Below are positions 24,535 to 32,696 of a stretch of 64,000 nt of DNA, in pieces. Numbering within the stretch: position 1 is the first letter of the stretch; each line of letters starts with the position of its first letter. The position numbers and the translations under genes were made by a program. The DNA comes from Actinocatenispora sp036503555 (GTDB lineage Bacteria > Actinomycetota > Actinomycetes > Mycobacteriales > Micromonosporaceae). The stretch is from positions 1 to 64,000 of the forward strand of contig DASXWQ010000074.1 of assembly GCA_036503555.1 (NCBI GenBank). The letters are read 5' to 3'. The notes under the pieces are model-generated. The model worked only from the letters and a program-made list of their open reading frames with translations, was not told the DNA's origin and made no database searches.

Positions 24535-25581
24535 TCAGAGGTACATGCCGGTGCGTTCGGTGCGGGGACCGCCCTTGTCGCCCTCCCCGAAGAACCGCTT
24601 GCCGCCGAAGTCACCCTGCAGGCGGTCGTCCAACTCGTCCGCCAGCCGCGTCATCACCTGCAACGCGAGCAGCAGATGCGTCGGCTGGAAGTCCCGGCCG
24701 AACACCGGAACGGACGCCCACACCGTGCCGTCCGTGCAGTACAGCCGGCCGATCGGCATCCGCCGGGTGAGCTGCGACAGCCGCTCGTACAGCCGCTCGT
24801 CGGGCTCGACCTCGGTCAGGATCGGCGAGTAGACGTCGATGAGCTGCGGGTTGTCGTTCAGCCGGACGAACACCATCGCCGAGCCGGCGCGCACGCTGAA
24901 CTCGCCCTCGTCGTCCGACTGGAGCGACTCGGGATCGCTCTTGAGGAAGCCGGCGACGACCGTGCGCACCTGCTCCTCCAGCGGGATCCCGATCGCCGCG
25001 ATCTCCGCCGACGACGGGCGCCGCGCGGGCAGCACGGTGCCGGCCGCGACGGGCCGCGCCGAGCCGAGCGCCGGCACCACCGTGTCCCCGCTGACCGTGT
25101 ACGTCAGGAACGCCGGGTGCGGCGCCCCGTACACGTCCCGGAGGGTCCGGGTGACCACCGAGGCGACGGTCGGCGCGTCGTCCATCTCCGCGCGCAGACC
25201 GAACCGGTCCGCGGTCTCCTCCACCACGCCCGGCGGCGACCAGCCGAGCGCCACCAGGTCACCTACGGCGACCCGGTCCAGCCGGTACTCCTCGGGCAGG
25301 CCGGCGTTGCCGACCGCGTCGGCGTGCAGGCCGGTGGCCGACAGCACCCGCAGGACCAGGTCGTACACCGCCTCGCCGGTGCCGGTGGCGGTCGGGTCCA
25401 GGGTGACCGTCAGCCGGGCGCCGACCGGCATCGCCGGCAGCGCCGCCTCCAACGCACCACGGAAGTCCAGCCAGGCCGCGTTGACCTTGGACCGCAGGTC
25501 CACGGTCTCCGGATCGTCGAGCAGGCTCGCGCGCCCCGCCGCCGGGCCGGTGTCGCCGGACCGCTCGTTCCGCTCACCCAC
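24535..25581 (-). CDS. TY-Chap (YbjN/CesT-like) chaperone-fold protein
   Basis: 348 aa from a GTG at 25581 with GGAGGGAG upstream. Two segments look like tandem YbjN/type III chaperone folds: residues about 30-180, and a C-terminal copy containing VRAGSAMVFVRLNDNPQLID, VYSPILTEVEPDERLYERL and GTVWASVPVFGRDFQPTHLL. The second half matches the actinobacterial TY-Chap pattern. These domains are thought to bind peptides. The specific role is unknown. A TAGGGT -10 box at 25687-25682 implies a leader of about 100 bases. Confidence 0.78.
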   Translation of the reverse strand: MGERNERSGDTGPAAGRASLLDDPETVDLRSKVNAAWLDFRGALEAALPAMPVGARLTVTLDPTATGTGEAVYDLVLRVLSATGLHADAVGNAGLPEEYRLDRVAVGDLVALGWSPPGVVEETADRFGLRAEMDDAPTVASVVTRTLRDVYGAPHPAFLTYTVSGDTVVPALGSARPVAAGTVLPARRPSSAEIAAIGIPLEEQVRTVVAGFLKSDPESLQSDDEGEFSVRAGSAMVFVRLNDNPQLIDVYSPILTEVEPDERLYERLSQLTRRMPIGRLYCTDGTVWASVPVFGRDFQPTHLLLALQVMTRLADELDDRLQGDFGGKRFFGEGDKGGPRTERTGMYL

Positions 25582-25761
25582 GTGGTTCTCCCTCCGAGGC
25601 CCGACATCGCACCGCCGACCCCGGCGTCGAACCGGGCGTCGCGGCGCACCGCCGCAGGGCCGTACCGCCCTTCTCGCGCCCACCCTATCCACTCCGTCGA
25701 ATCGCCTTCCGTCGATCCAGGTCACCCGGAATCAGCACCACAAAAGCGGCGTACCATCCGC

Positions 25762-26013
25762 TCATTCGTCACTCTCGGTCGACCATCGCCCCACCAGCAC
25801 CCGTACCCGTGCGGCCGCCGTCGCCGGGTCCTCACCGCGCCCGACCGCCACACCCATCAGGTACGCCGTCAGCGGTGCGGCCGGCCGCGCCACCCCGTGC
25901 GCCACGTCCCGCGCCACCTCCAGGACCAGGTCCCGGTCGATCGCGCCGGTGATGTCCAGGTCCGCGCACGCGGCACGGATCCAGCCGTCCAGCGTCTTCC
26001 GCTCATCCGTCAT
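25762..26013 (-). CDS. DUF6457 protein linked to molybdopterin genes
   Basis: 83 aa from the ATG at 26013 (MTDERKTLDGWIRAACADLD). A small helical protein with the family pattern LVLEVARDVAHGVARPAAPL followed by TAYLMGVAVG. Proteins of this kind are regularly found beside mobA and fdhD, as here, which ties it to molybdenum-cofactor or formate dehydrogenase maturation by context. No catalytic motif is visible. Confidence 0.8.
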   Translation of the reverse strand: MTDERKTLDGWIRAACADLDITGAIDRDLVLEVARDVAHGVARPAAPLTAYLMGVAVGRGEDPATAAARVRVLVGRWSTESDE

Positions 26014-26145
26014 GCCCCCATCATTCGCCCGAACCGACCCGCCCGGCGCGGCAGCGCGCACGACGGGCGCGGCGCGTATGCGGGCCCGGGTGGTGTCGGC
26101 CGCGGCGTGGGTTCGCCGGGCCGTCGGCCATGGTTCGGGGCGGGG

Positions 26146-26736
26146 TCAGGGCTGGTGGTCGCCGCAGCGGGCCCAGTCGTCCTCGGTGTCGCAGTCCCAC
26201 CACGGGGGCGTGCCGGCCGCGGACCCGACCGGCACGTACGGCAGGTCGGCGAAGAAGCGGCGGACCGCCAGGTCGCGTACCGAGCCCAGTTCGGTGCGGC
26301 GGTCACGCAGCACCGCGGCGCGCCAGAGCCCGCAGAGCAGCTGCGGGCGACCGTCGTCCACGTACGCGGCGCCGGCGTACGACGGGCCGGCGGTCGTCAG
26401 TGCCCGGCGGAGCGCGGCCACGGCGGGCGCGGTGAGGTAGGGCTGGTCGGCGGCCAGGACCGCGACGTACGCCGGGGCGTCGGTCGGCAGCTGGTCGAGA
26501 CCGGCGGCGATCGCCGCGGCGGGCCCACCGTACGGCGGGTTCTCGCGGACGACGAGCACGCCCGGCGGGACCGCCTGGGGCGGGCCGACCACGATCCGGG
26601 GGTCGGCGTCCGGCACCGCGGCGAGCACCCGGTGCAGCATCGGTACGCCGTCGACCGGAAGGGCGGGTTTGTGCCGACCGCCCAGCCGTTCGCTCCGGCC
26701 ACCGGCCAGCACGATCGCCGCGTAGCGCGGGTCCAT
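26146..26736 (-). CDS. mobA: Molybdenum cofactor guanylyltransferase
   Basis: 196 aa from the ATG at 26736. The nucleotidyltransferase signature AAIVLAGGRSERLGGRHKPAL (residues 6-26) gives GTP binding; YVAVLAADQPYLTAP carries the metal-binding Asp region. MobA attaches GMP to molybdopterin to make the guanine dinucleotide form of the cofactor in the cytoplasm. The start is 6 bases after a TACTCT -10 box (leaderless). It is divergent from fdhD and next to DUF6457, a coherent molybdoenzyme maturation locus. Confidence 0.9.
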   Translation of the reverse strand: MDPRYAAIVLAGGRSERLGGRHKPALPVDGVPMLHRVLAAVPDADPRIVVGPPQAVPPGVLVVRENPPYGGPAAAIAAGLDQLPTDAPAYVAVLAADQPYLTAPAVAALRRALTTAGPSYAGAAYVDDGRPQLLCGLWRAAVLRDRRTELGSVRDLAVRRFFADLPYVPVGSAAGTPPWWDCDTEDDWARCGDHQP

Positions 26737-26742
26737 GGACCG

Positions 26743-26769
26743 AGAGTACGGCCGGGTGCGGCGTAGTCT
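26743..26769. promoter_or_regulatory. Back-to-back leaderless promoters of mobA and fdhD
   Basis: TACTCT on the minus strand (26748-26743) lies 6 bases before the mobA ATG. TAGTCT on the plus strand (26764-26769) lies 7 bases before the fdhD GTG. Only 40 bases separate the two start codons, so the -35 regions of each promoter overlap the other gene's core promoter. Confidence 0.55.
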
Positions 26770-26776
26770 CGGGCGC

Positions 26777-27604
26777 GTGGGCAGGGTCACCGACCGGCGG
26801 CCGACCGTACGGATCACCGACGGGGCGGTCGACCGGCGCGCGGACACGCTGGTCGTCGAGGAGCCGCTGGAGATCCGTGTGGACGGCAGCCCGCTCGCGG
26901 TCACCATGCGTACGCCGGGGGACGACGTCGACCTCGCGGTCGGCTTCCTCTGCACCGAGGGCGTGGTGGGCAGCGCGGCGGACGTCGTGTCCGCGCGGCA
27001 CTGCGCGGGCGGCGACGGCGAGGCCAACACGTACAACGTGTTGGACGTAGTGCTGGCGGAGGGCACCCCACCGCCGGTGGTCGATCCGACCCGGAACTTC
27101 TACACGACCAGCTCGTGCGGGCTGTGCGGGAAGGCGAGCATCGACGCGGTCCGCACCCGCAGCCGGTATCCGGTGGCGGCCGACCCTGTCCGGGTGACGG
27201 CTGAGCTGCTGACGGCGCTGCCGGACGAACTGCGGGCGGCGCAGCGGGTGTTCGAGCGTACGGGCGGGTTGCACGCGGCCGGGCTGTTCACGCCGGCCGG
27301 CGACGCGGTGTGCGTGCGGGAGGACGTCGGGCGGCACAACGCGGTCGACAAGGTGATCGGCTGGGCCGTACGCGAGGGTCGGGTGCCGCTGGCCGGGCTC
27401 GTCCTGATGGTGAGCGGGCGGGCCAGCTTCGAGCTGGTGCAGAAGGCGTCGATGGCCGGGATCCCGGTGCTCGCCGCCGTGTCGGCGCCGAGCACGCTCG
27501 CGGTCGACCTGGCCGCGGAGGTCGGCATGACGCTGGTCGGCTTCCTGCGCGGCAGCCGCATGAACGTGTACTCCGGCGCCGAACGGATCGCTCCCGTCGA
27601 CTGA
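26777..27604 (+). CDS. fdhD: FdhD, formate dehydrogenase sulfur-transfer factor
   Basis: 275 aa from a GTG at 26777. An ATG at 26735 is rejected because it overlaps the mobA start and precedes the likely transcription start. The CGLCGK motif near residues 114-119 carries the two cysteines needed to pass sulfur from IscS to the molybdenum cofactor. GRHNAVDKVIGW and VLMVSGRASFELVQKAS are also family-typical. It matures formate dehydrogenase in the cytoplasm. The dehydrogenase structural genes are not in this window. Confidence 0.95.
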   Translation: MGRVTDRRPTVRITDGAVDRRADTLVVEEPLEIRVDGSPLAVTMRTPGDDVDLAVGFLCTEGVVGSAADVVSARHCAGGDGEANTYNVLDVVLAEGTPPPVVDPTRNFYTTSSCGLCGKASIDAVRTRSRYPVAADPVRVTAELLTALPDELRAAQRVFERTGGLHAAGLFTPAGDAVCVREDVGRHNAVDKVIGWAVREGRVPLAGLVLMVSGRASFELVQKASMAGIPVLAAVSAPSTLAVDLAAEVGMTLVGFLRGSRMNVYSGAERIAPVD

Positions 27605-27613
27605 CGACCTCGG

Positions 27614-28639
27614 TCACGGCGCGGCCTCCGGCTCGTCGTCGGGCGGCTGACCCGGACTCCACGCGTCGGGTGGCATCCCGGCCGCGAGCGCCTGCGTCAG
27701 CAGCAGCGCCATCGTGTATCCCGGGTCGGCGGCGAGCGCCTGCCCGAGCACGACGAGGCCGAACGGGGCCTCGCCCAGCCGCCAGCACAGGAAGCCGAGC
27801 AGCGACGCCGGTGCCGGCAGGTATGCCTGCTCGACGCGGCGCACCACGTCCGTCCACAGTGCACGGTGCCGGGACCGGTCGCCGGCGTCGCTGAGCAGCC
27901 ACGCCTCGTCCCGGATCCGGGTCGCGGTGAGGGCCACACCCAGCCAGGCCACCTCGTCGTCGCTGAGGCGGGCGTCCGAGTCGGTCTGGTAGCGGTCGAT
28001 CGCGGCGCGCACCGCGGTCATGCCCTCGGCGAGGATCCTGTCCACCGCCCCGCCCGGGCCGGCCGCGTCGTCCACCATGGCCTGTGCGTACGCCTCGGCG
28101 CGGTGCGTCGCCCGCTCCATCGCGACGCGGGCGGCACCGGTCACCGGCGCGATCCGGCGTACGAGGTCGGCGCGGTTGGGGGCGACGGTGAGCCCGGCGC
28201 GGGCGGCCGCGGCGGCGATCCGCCCGTCCGCCTGGTACGGACGGCCCTCGGGCGGGCAGCAGGTCGGGTCGGTGCAGGCGTAGGACCAGTAGCGGTCGGC
28301 GGTGGCGCGGAGCCGGTCGAGGATGCGCTCGCCGGAGCGGACCAGGGCGCTCGCAAGGGTGTCCAGGGCGGGGCGGACGGCGTCGTCGGGACCGAACCCG
28401 ACCAGTACGACGCCACTCAGCGCCTGTGCGGCGAGCATGGCCACGATGCGGCCGGGATCGGGGCCGTCGCGCAGGTCGGCGCGGTAGAGGAAGACGATGC
28501 GGGAGTCGCGGAGCCCGGCGATGACGAGGCTGTCGTCGGGGTGGAAACCCAGCAGGTAGGGAAGCAGGGCGAGGAGGTCGGCGGCGCCGCTGGCGCGGAG
28601 GGTGGTGGGTGGCTCGTCGGAGGCGGGTGCGCGGGTCAT
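27614..28639 (-). CDS. DUF4192 protein
   Basis: 341 aa from the ATG at 28639 (MTRAPASDEPPTTLRASGAA). The family hallmark DLLALLPYLLGFHPDDSLVI lies near residues 22-41, with a CCPPEG motif near 129 and a C-terminal DPGYTMALLLTQALAAGMPP. DUF4192 proteins are widespread in actinobacteria and have no established function. It ends 10 bases after the converging fdhD gene. The upstream intergenic region carries DnaA-box-like sites. Confidence 0.9.
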   Translation of the reverse strand: MTRAPASDEPPTTLRASGAADLLALLPYLLGFHPDDSLVIAGLRDSRIVFLYRADLRDGPDPGRIVAMLAAQALSGVVLVGFGPDDAVRPALDTLASALVRSGERILDRLRATADRYWSYACTDPTCCPPEGRPYQADGRIAAAAARAGLTVAPNRADLVRRIAPVTGAARVAMERATHRAEAYAQAMVDDAAGPGGAVDRILAEGMTAVRAAIDRYQTDSDARLSDDEVAWLGVALTATRIRDEAWLLSDAGDRSRHRALWTDVVRRVEQAYLPAPASLLGFLCWRLGEAPFGLVVLGQALAADPGYTMALLLTQALAAGMPPDAWSPGQPPDDEPEAAP

Positions 28640-28690
28640 GCGGCCACCGTCCGCGACACCGGTACGCGCCGCCAGCGACCACCCGCCGCC

Positions 28691-28719
28691 TGTGGACAAC
28701 GACCCCGTGGTTATCCACA
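28691..28719. promoter_or_regulatory. Pair of DnaA-box-like sites
   Basis: TGTGGACAA (28691-28699, reverse of TTGTCCACA) and TTATCCACA (28711-28719) face each other across 11 bases. The second is the perfect classical DnaA box and the first is the form typical of high-GC actinomycetes. A third partial match, TGTCCACAA, lies at 28791-28799 in a hairpin loop. DnaA titration, or DnaA control of the DUF4192 gene, is possible. Two boxes do not make an origin. Confidence 0.55.
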
Positions 28720-28755
28720 GCCGTTACCGCACGATCCGGCGATTCCCGGGCGAAA

Positions 28756-28820
28756 CACCCCAGCCCTTCACGCAGGGCAACCGCATCGACTGTCCACAAG
28801 GGACAGTCAGGGCTGGGGTG
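28756..28820 (-). terminator. Compound hairpin downstream of the acetyltransferase gene
   Basis: Outer arms CACCCCAGCCCT (28756-28767) and AGGGCTGGGGTG (28809-28820) are perfect. An inner hairpin, GACTGTCC-ACAAG-GGACAGTC (28788-28808), abuts the outer right arm. The probable role is termination of the leftward gene ending at 28883, but the two-level structure is more elaborate than usual. Confidence 0.6.
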
Positions 28821-28882
28821 GGCCGGCGGATCCGTGGCCGAACAGGGCCGCAGCCGGGGAGCCGCCGGACGGACCGTCGGGA

Positions 28883-29416
28883 TCAGTACCGGAAGCGCAG
28901 GCCGTGCAGGTCGACCCCGTCCCGGCGCGGCGGCGCCGAGTCGGCGAGATCGAGCGTCAGGGTGAGGTGTTCGAGCACGTCGTACCCGGCGCGGTGGAAG
29001 GCGCGGATCGCGTCGACGTTGCGGGTCGACGGCGAGATCGAGAGCTGCCGCAGCCGGCGGCGCCGCGCCTCGGCGGCCACCCGGTCCAGCAGCGCCCGAC
29101 CGACGCCGGCCGCGCGGTACGGCGCGGCCACGACGATCGGGTCGACCTCGCCGCGCCGGCCGTGCAGCACCAGCCCGACGAAGCCGATGACGCCGGCCTC
29201 AGCGTGCTCGGCGACCCACATGCCGGACAGCTCCAGCCGCGCCACGAAGTGCTCGAACCCGGCGCCGGGGTCCGTCTGCCGCGGCGCGTCGTAGCGTCGC
29301 CGGTCGTCGTCGGTCAGCTCGGCCCACAGCTCACGGCACGCGCGGTGGTCCAGCGGGCGGAACGGGCGGACCTTCGTCTGGGTACTTGTCGGTGTTCCCG
29401 TCGCGGTGTCAGCCAT
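28883..29416 (-). CDS. GNAT-family N-acetyltransferase
   Basis: 177 aa from the ATG at 29416; an ATG 4 codons upstream is possible but has worse spacing to GGAAGAG. It has the GNAT acetyl-CoA motif PYRAAGVGRALLDRVAAEAR and the following LRQLSISPSTRNVDAIRAFH strand-helix, then AGYDVLEHLTLTL. It transfers an acetyl group to an unknown amine. It stands alone and is divergent from the fructosamine kinase gene. Confidence 0.88.
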   Translation of the reverse strand: MADTATGTPTSTQTKVRPFRPLDHRACRELWAELTDDDRRRYDAPRQTDPGAGFEHFVARLELSGMWVAEHAEAGVIGFVGLVLHGRRGEVDPIVVAAPYRAAGVGRALLDRVAAEARRRRLRQLSISPSTRNVDAIRAFHRAGYDVLEHLTLTLDLADSAPPRRDGVDLHGLRFRY

Positions 29417-29649
29417 GACTCTCTGCATACTCTTCCCGCGGCGGCCTCGCCTCTTTTTGCCCGGTCCACCGGCCGGACCGCCTGCTGCGGGACGCCCCGC
29501 CACACCGCAACAACCAGCCGTGCCGCGACGGAGCCGACCACACCACGCGACCGGCCCGGCCACGACGGGACCACCCTGCACGACACGCCCGATCCGCGTC
29601 CGAGCGGGCGACACGCTGGGCGGCGGGGACGATCGCGACATCCGGTCAG

Positions 29650-29655
29650 TACGCT
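29650..29655 (+). promoter_or_regulatory. -10 box (TACGCT) of the fructosamine kinase gene
   Basis: TACGCT ends 7 bases before the GTG at 29663. The 246-base spacer between 29417 and 29662 shows nothing else recognisable. Confidence 0.5.
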
Positions 29656-29662
29656 TTCGCGG

Positions 29663-30529
29663 GTGGATCTCGCTTACCTGCGGGCGCACCCGGGCCAGCT
29701 CGCCACGTTCCTCCGGCACCAGCGGATCCGTACGACGCCGGTGTCCGGCGGGTCGATCTGCCGGGCCGAGCGGCTGACGCTGGACGACGGGGCTGACGTG
29801 TTCGCGAAGAGCCGGGCCGCCGCACCCGACGCGTTCTTCGAGGTCGAGGCGGCGGGGCTGCGCTGGCTGCGGGCGGCGGGCGGCGCGCCCGTCCCGCAGG
29901 TCCTCGCGGTCGCCGCGGACATGCTGGTACTCGAATGGATCCCGCCGGGCGACCCGTCGCCGGCGGCGGCGGAGCGGTTCGGCCGGGAGTTGGCGGCGAC
30001 GCACCGCGCCGGCGCCCCGAGGTACGGCGGGGAGCGGGACGGTTTTCTCGGCACCCTGCCGCTGGACAACCGCACCGGTACGGCGTGGCCGGCGTGGTTC
30101 GCCGAGCGCCGCCTCCGGCCGTACCTGCGGCGGTCGGTGGACAACGGCGCATTGGACGGCGCGGACGCCGGCCGGGTCGAGGCGGTACTCGCGCGCATCG
30201 ACGCGCTGGCGGGGCCGCCGGAGCCGCCGGCGCGGGTACACGGGGACCTGTGGCCGGGAAACGTGGTGTGGGCGCCGGACCGGGCCTGGCTGGTGGACCC
30301 GGCGGCGCACGGCGGGCACCGGGAGACGGACCTGGCGATGCTGCGGCTGTGGGGCGGCTCGCCGTACGTGGACCGCACCGTCGCCGCCTATCACGAGGCG
30401 TGGCCGCTGGCCGACGGCTGGGTGGAGCGGGTGCCGCTGCACCAGCTCCACCTGCTGCTCGCGCACACGGCGCTGTTCGGCGCGGGGTACCGGGACGAGG
30501 TGCTGGCGGCGGTGCGCGCCGTGTCCTGA
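29663..30529 (+). CDS. Fructosamine kinase-family protein
   Basis: 288 aa from a leaderless GTG. Kinase-fold motifs: ADVFAKSRAAAPDAFFEVEA (nucleotide lysine region), ARVHGDLWPGNVVW (catalytic loop HGDLWxGN, diagnostic of the fructosamine kinase family) and AWLVDPAAHGGHRETDLAML (metal-binding Asp). These enzymes phosphorylate fructosamines or ribulosamines on glycated proteins and metabolites, leading to deglycation. The length fits the bacterial family. Confidence 0.92.
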   Translation: MDLAYLRAHPGQLATFLRHQRIRTTPVSGGSICRAERLTLDDGADVFAKSRAAAPDAFFEVEAAGLRWLRAAGGAPVPQVLAVAADMLVLEWIPPGDPSPAAAERFGRELAATHRAGAPRYGGERDGFLGTLPLDNRTGTAWPAWFAERRLRPYLRRSVDNGALDGADAGRVEAVLARIDALAGPPEPPARVHGDLWPGNVVWAPDRAWLVDPAAHGGHRETDLAMLRLWGGSPYVDRTVAAYHEAWPLADGWVERVPLHQLHLLLAHTALFGAGYRDEVLAAVRAVS

Positions 30530-30570
30530 TCCGTGCCGGCGCCGTGACCCGGACGCGTCCGACGGCTGCA

Positions 30571-30576
30571 TACCGT
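30571..30576 (+). promoter_or_regulatory. -10 box (TACCGT) of the lipoprotein gene
   Basis: TACCGT is followed by 6 bases and the ATG at 30583, with no Shine-Dalgarno. Confidence 0.4.
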
Positions 30577-30582
30577 GCCGGT

Positions 30583-31287
30583 ATGCGGAGGATGGTGGTG
30601 GCCGCGCTCGCGGTGCTGATCGGGTCGGCGGGGTGCGGTGCGGCGGGGACGGCGGGGCGGCGGGCCGCGACGACGGCCCGGCCGAGTCCGACGGTCAGTT
30701 GCCCGGAGGCCGGCGCGCGGCGCATCACGTTCGGCCACGACCACGTGTCCGGCCCGCTGTACGGTGCCGGCCGCAGCGGCGTCGTCCTCGTCAACCAGAG
30801 CGACCGGGACTGGTGCGGCTGGTTCCCACTGCCGTCGTCGATCGCTGGCGCACACCGGCTCTACCTGGGCTTCGACACCGGGCGCGACGGTACCGTCGCG
30901 GACGTCGCGGAGGCCGTCGCCGAGTTGCGTCGCCGCGGTGCCAGCCACGTGGTGGTCGTCGGCGCGTCGGCCGGCGCGCGCGACGCGCTCGTCGCGGCCA
31001 CCCGGATCACACCGAAGGTCGACGCGGTCGTCGCGCTGTCCGCGGAACGCCGCGACTACGTCCTGACCGCCGTGCCGAAGCTGCGCGTACCGACGCTGCT
31101 GGTCAGCGCCGCGTCCGACAGCTGGGTACCGGCGGCGGACGCGCGGGCGATCGCCGCCGCGGTACCGGCGGCGTACCGGCATCAGGTGGTGGAGGCGGGG
31201 TCGCGGCACGGGATCGACCTGGCCACGTACGACGCGCCGGCGGCGGGACGTCGGGCGATCGCCCACTTCCTCACGACGTACGGCTGA
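30583..31287 (+). CDS. Exported alpha/beta-hydrolase-fold lipoprotein
   Basis: 234 aa. The N-terminus MRRMVVAALAVLIGSAGC ends in a lipobox-like cysteine at residue 18, followed by a Thr/Ala-rich linker. The body shows the hydrolase pattern: HVVVVGASAGARDALVAATR (nucleophile elbow GASAG), TLLVSAASDSWVPAADA (acid) and VVEAGSRHGIDL (His). It should be a serine hydrolase anchored outside the membrane, substrate unknown. It converges on an AAA ATPase gene with a parS-like site between them. Confidence 0.8.
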   Translation: MRRMVVAALAVLIGSAGCGAAGTAGRRAATTARPSPTVSCPEAGARRITFGHDHVSGPLYGAGRSGVVLVNQSDRDWCGWFPLPSSIAGAHRLYLGFDTGRDGTVADVAEAVAELRRRGASHVVVVGASAGARDALVAATRITPKVDAVVALSAERRDYVLTAVPKLRVPTLLVSAASDSWVPAADARAIAAAVPAAYRHQVVEAGSRHGIDLATYDAPAAGRRAIAHFLTTYG

Positions 31288-31288
31288 T

Positions 31289-31302
31289 GTTTCACGTGAA
31301 TC
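31289..31302. promoter_or_regulatory. parS-like ParB binding site
   Basis: GTTTCACGTGAATC matches the Bacillus/Streptomyces parS core GTTTCACGTGAAAC at 13 of 14 positions. It occupies the 22-base gap between two converging genes, a typical position for chromosomal parS sites. An origin-proximal location would fit dcd and etfD nearby. Confidence 0.6.
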
Positions 31303-31309
31303 GAAATGA

Positions 31310-32500
31310 TCACGTGGGCTGCGTGCGCAGGTACCGGCCGAAGTGCGGGACGGTGAAAGCGACGGTGCCGCGCTCGCCGGAGTAGATCAGGCCCTTCTTG
31401 ATCAGCGAGTCGCGGGCCGGCGAGAGGCTGGAAGGCTTGCGCCCCAACGACTTCGCGATGTCCGCTGTGGACACCGGCCCGTCGGCGCCGGACAGCTCCG
31501 CCATCCCGCGCATGTACTCCCGCTCGGCCGGCGTGGCCCGGTCGTACCGCGAGCCGAAGAACCCGACGGCCAGCTCCGCCTCCGCCTCGGGCGCGGCGAC
31601 CAGCACGTCGTGCTCCGTCACCGGCGAGGCCGGCGCATGGTCCCACGCCGCCTTCCCGTACGCCTGGACGAAGTACGGATAGCCGCCGGACAGCTCGTAC
31701 AGCCGCCTCAGCGCGGCCGGTTCGAAGTCGACGTTCTCCCGCTTCGCCGGCGCGGTCAGCGCCAGATCGGCCGCCGCCGGCTCCAACCGGTCGATGCGGG
31801 TGTAGCGGAACAGCCGCTCCGAGTACGACTTCGACGCGGACAGGACCGCCGGCAGGTGCGGCAGCCCGGCGCCGACCACGATCAGCGGCGCGCCGAGCTG
31901 TGACAACTCGTGGCAGGCCGCGCACAGCGCCGACGCGTCCGCCGGCCCCACGTCCTGCATCTCGTCGATGAACACCGCGATCCCCGTACCGACGTCCGTG
32001 GCGATCCCCGCCGCGTCAGTGAACAGCTCCACCAGGTCGATCTCGATGTCGCCGGAGTCGGCCCGCCCCGTCGCCGCCGGTACGTCGATGCCCGGCTGCC
32101 AGCGGTCCCGCAGCTTCGCGTTCGGCGGGTTCGACCGCAGCGCGAACGCCTTGAGTACGCCCAGGAAGTCGTCGATGCGGTCCGGCGCGCGGTGCCGTGG
32201 CGCCAGCTCGCGTACGGCCATGTGCAGCGCCGACGACAGCGGCCGGCGCAGCCCCGTGTCCGGCCGCGCCTCGATCTTGCCGGTGCCCCAGAGACGGCCG
32301 ATCGCCTGGCTGCGCAACGCGTTGAGCAGGACCGTCTTGCCAACGCCGCGCAGGCCGGTCAGCACCAGGCTGCGCTCGGGGCGGGCCCGCGCGACCCGTT
32401 CGAGTACCACGTCGAACGTGCCGACCTCGCGGTCACGACCAGCCAGCTCCGGCGGCCGCTGCCCGGCGCCGGGCGCGTAGGGGTTCCGCACCGGATCCAC
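31310..32500 (-). CDS. AAA-family ATPase with C-terminal winged-helix region
   Basis: 396 aa from the GTG at 32500 (MDPVRNPYAPGAGQRPPELA). Walker A GLRGVGKTVLLNAL (near 50) and Walker B IAVFIDEMQDVGPADA (near 175) mark an ORC1/Cdc6-like or STAND-like ATPase. The C-terminus (VSTADIAKSLGRKPSSLSPA, then RDSLIKKGLI) is a winged-helix-like DNA-binding segment. Family members of this type are poorly characterised; DNA binding is an inference. The start is 7 bases after a TACGGT -10 box. Confidence 0.88.
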   Translation of the reverse strand: MDPVRNPYAPGAGQRPPELAGRDREVGTFDVVLERVARARPERSLVLTGLRGVGKTVLLNALRSQAIGRLWGTGKIEARPDTGLRRPLSSALHMAVRELAPRHRAPDRIDDFLGVLKAFALRSNPPNAKLRDRWQPGIDVPAATGRADSGDIEIDLVELFTDAAGIATDVGTGIAVFIDEMQDVGPADASALCAACHELSQLGAPLIVVGAGLPHLPAVLSASKSYSERLFRYTRIDRLEPAAADLALTAPAKRENVDFEPAALRRLYELSGGYPYFVQAYGKAAWDHAPASPVTEHDVLVAAPEAEAELAVGFFGSRYDRATPAEREYMRGMAELSGADGPVSTADIAKSLGRKPSSLSPARDSLIKKGLIYSGERGTVAFTVPHFGRYLRTQPT

Positions 32501-32507
32501 GTCTGGC

Positions 32508-32513
32508 ACCGTA
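32508..32513 (-). promoter_or_regulatory. -10 box (TACGGT) of the AAA ATPase gene
   Basis: On the minus strand TACGGT is followed by 7 bases and the GTG at 32500, which decides this start over another GTG three codons upstream. Confidence 0.5.
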
Positions 32514-32569
32514 TCGCGCCGTCTAGCGCGAGCCGTAGATTCACCGGCCGACGCGCCGGGGTGGGGCTC

Positions 32570-32596
32570 GGGTGCAGAGCACGGTTCTGCGCACCC
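32570..32596. repeat. Single hairpin unit of the dispersed repeat (copy C)
   Basis: GGGTGCAGA and TTCTGCGCACCC form the near-perfect arms of one 27-base unit related to the cassettes at 7789-7927 and 49298-49387. It lies between two divergent genes. Confidence 0.7.
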
Positions 32597-32696
32597 GATG
32601 AGCGGCCGCACATCCGCCGTACGGCGCCGGTCCGGGCCGGCACGGCGGCCGGAAACCGCGTTGCGGCGTACGACGCGCTGCGGCGAGGCTGGAGCG

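Noticed and set aside
26735..26776. ATG at 26735 as the fdhD start
   Set aside because: It would begin inside the mobA start codon and upstream of the TAGTCT -10 box. The GTG at 26777 has leaderless spacing and the family-typical length.
28691..28719. Chromosomal replication origin
   Set aside because: Only two or three DnaA-like boxes and no dnaA/dnaN nearby; actinomycete origins carry many more boxes.
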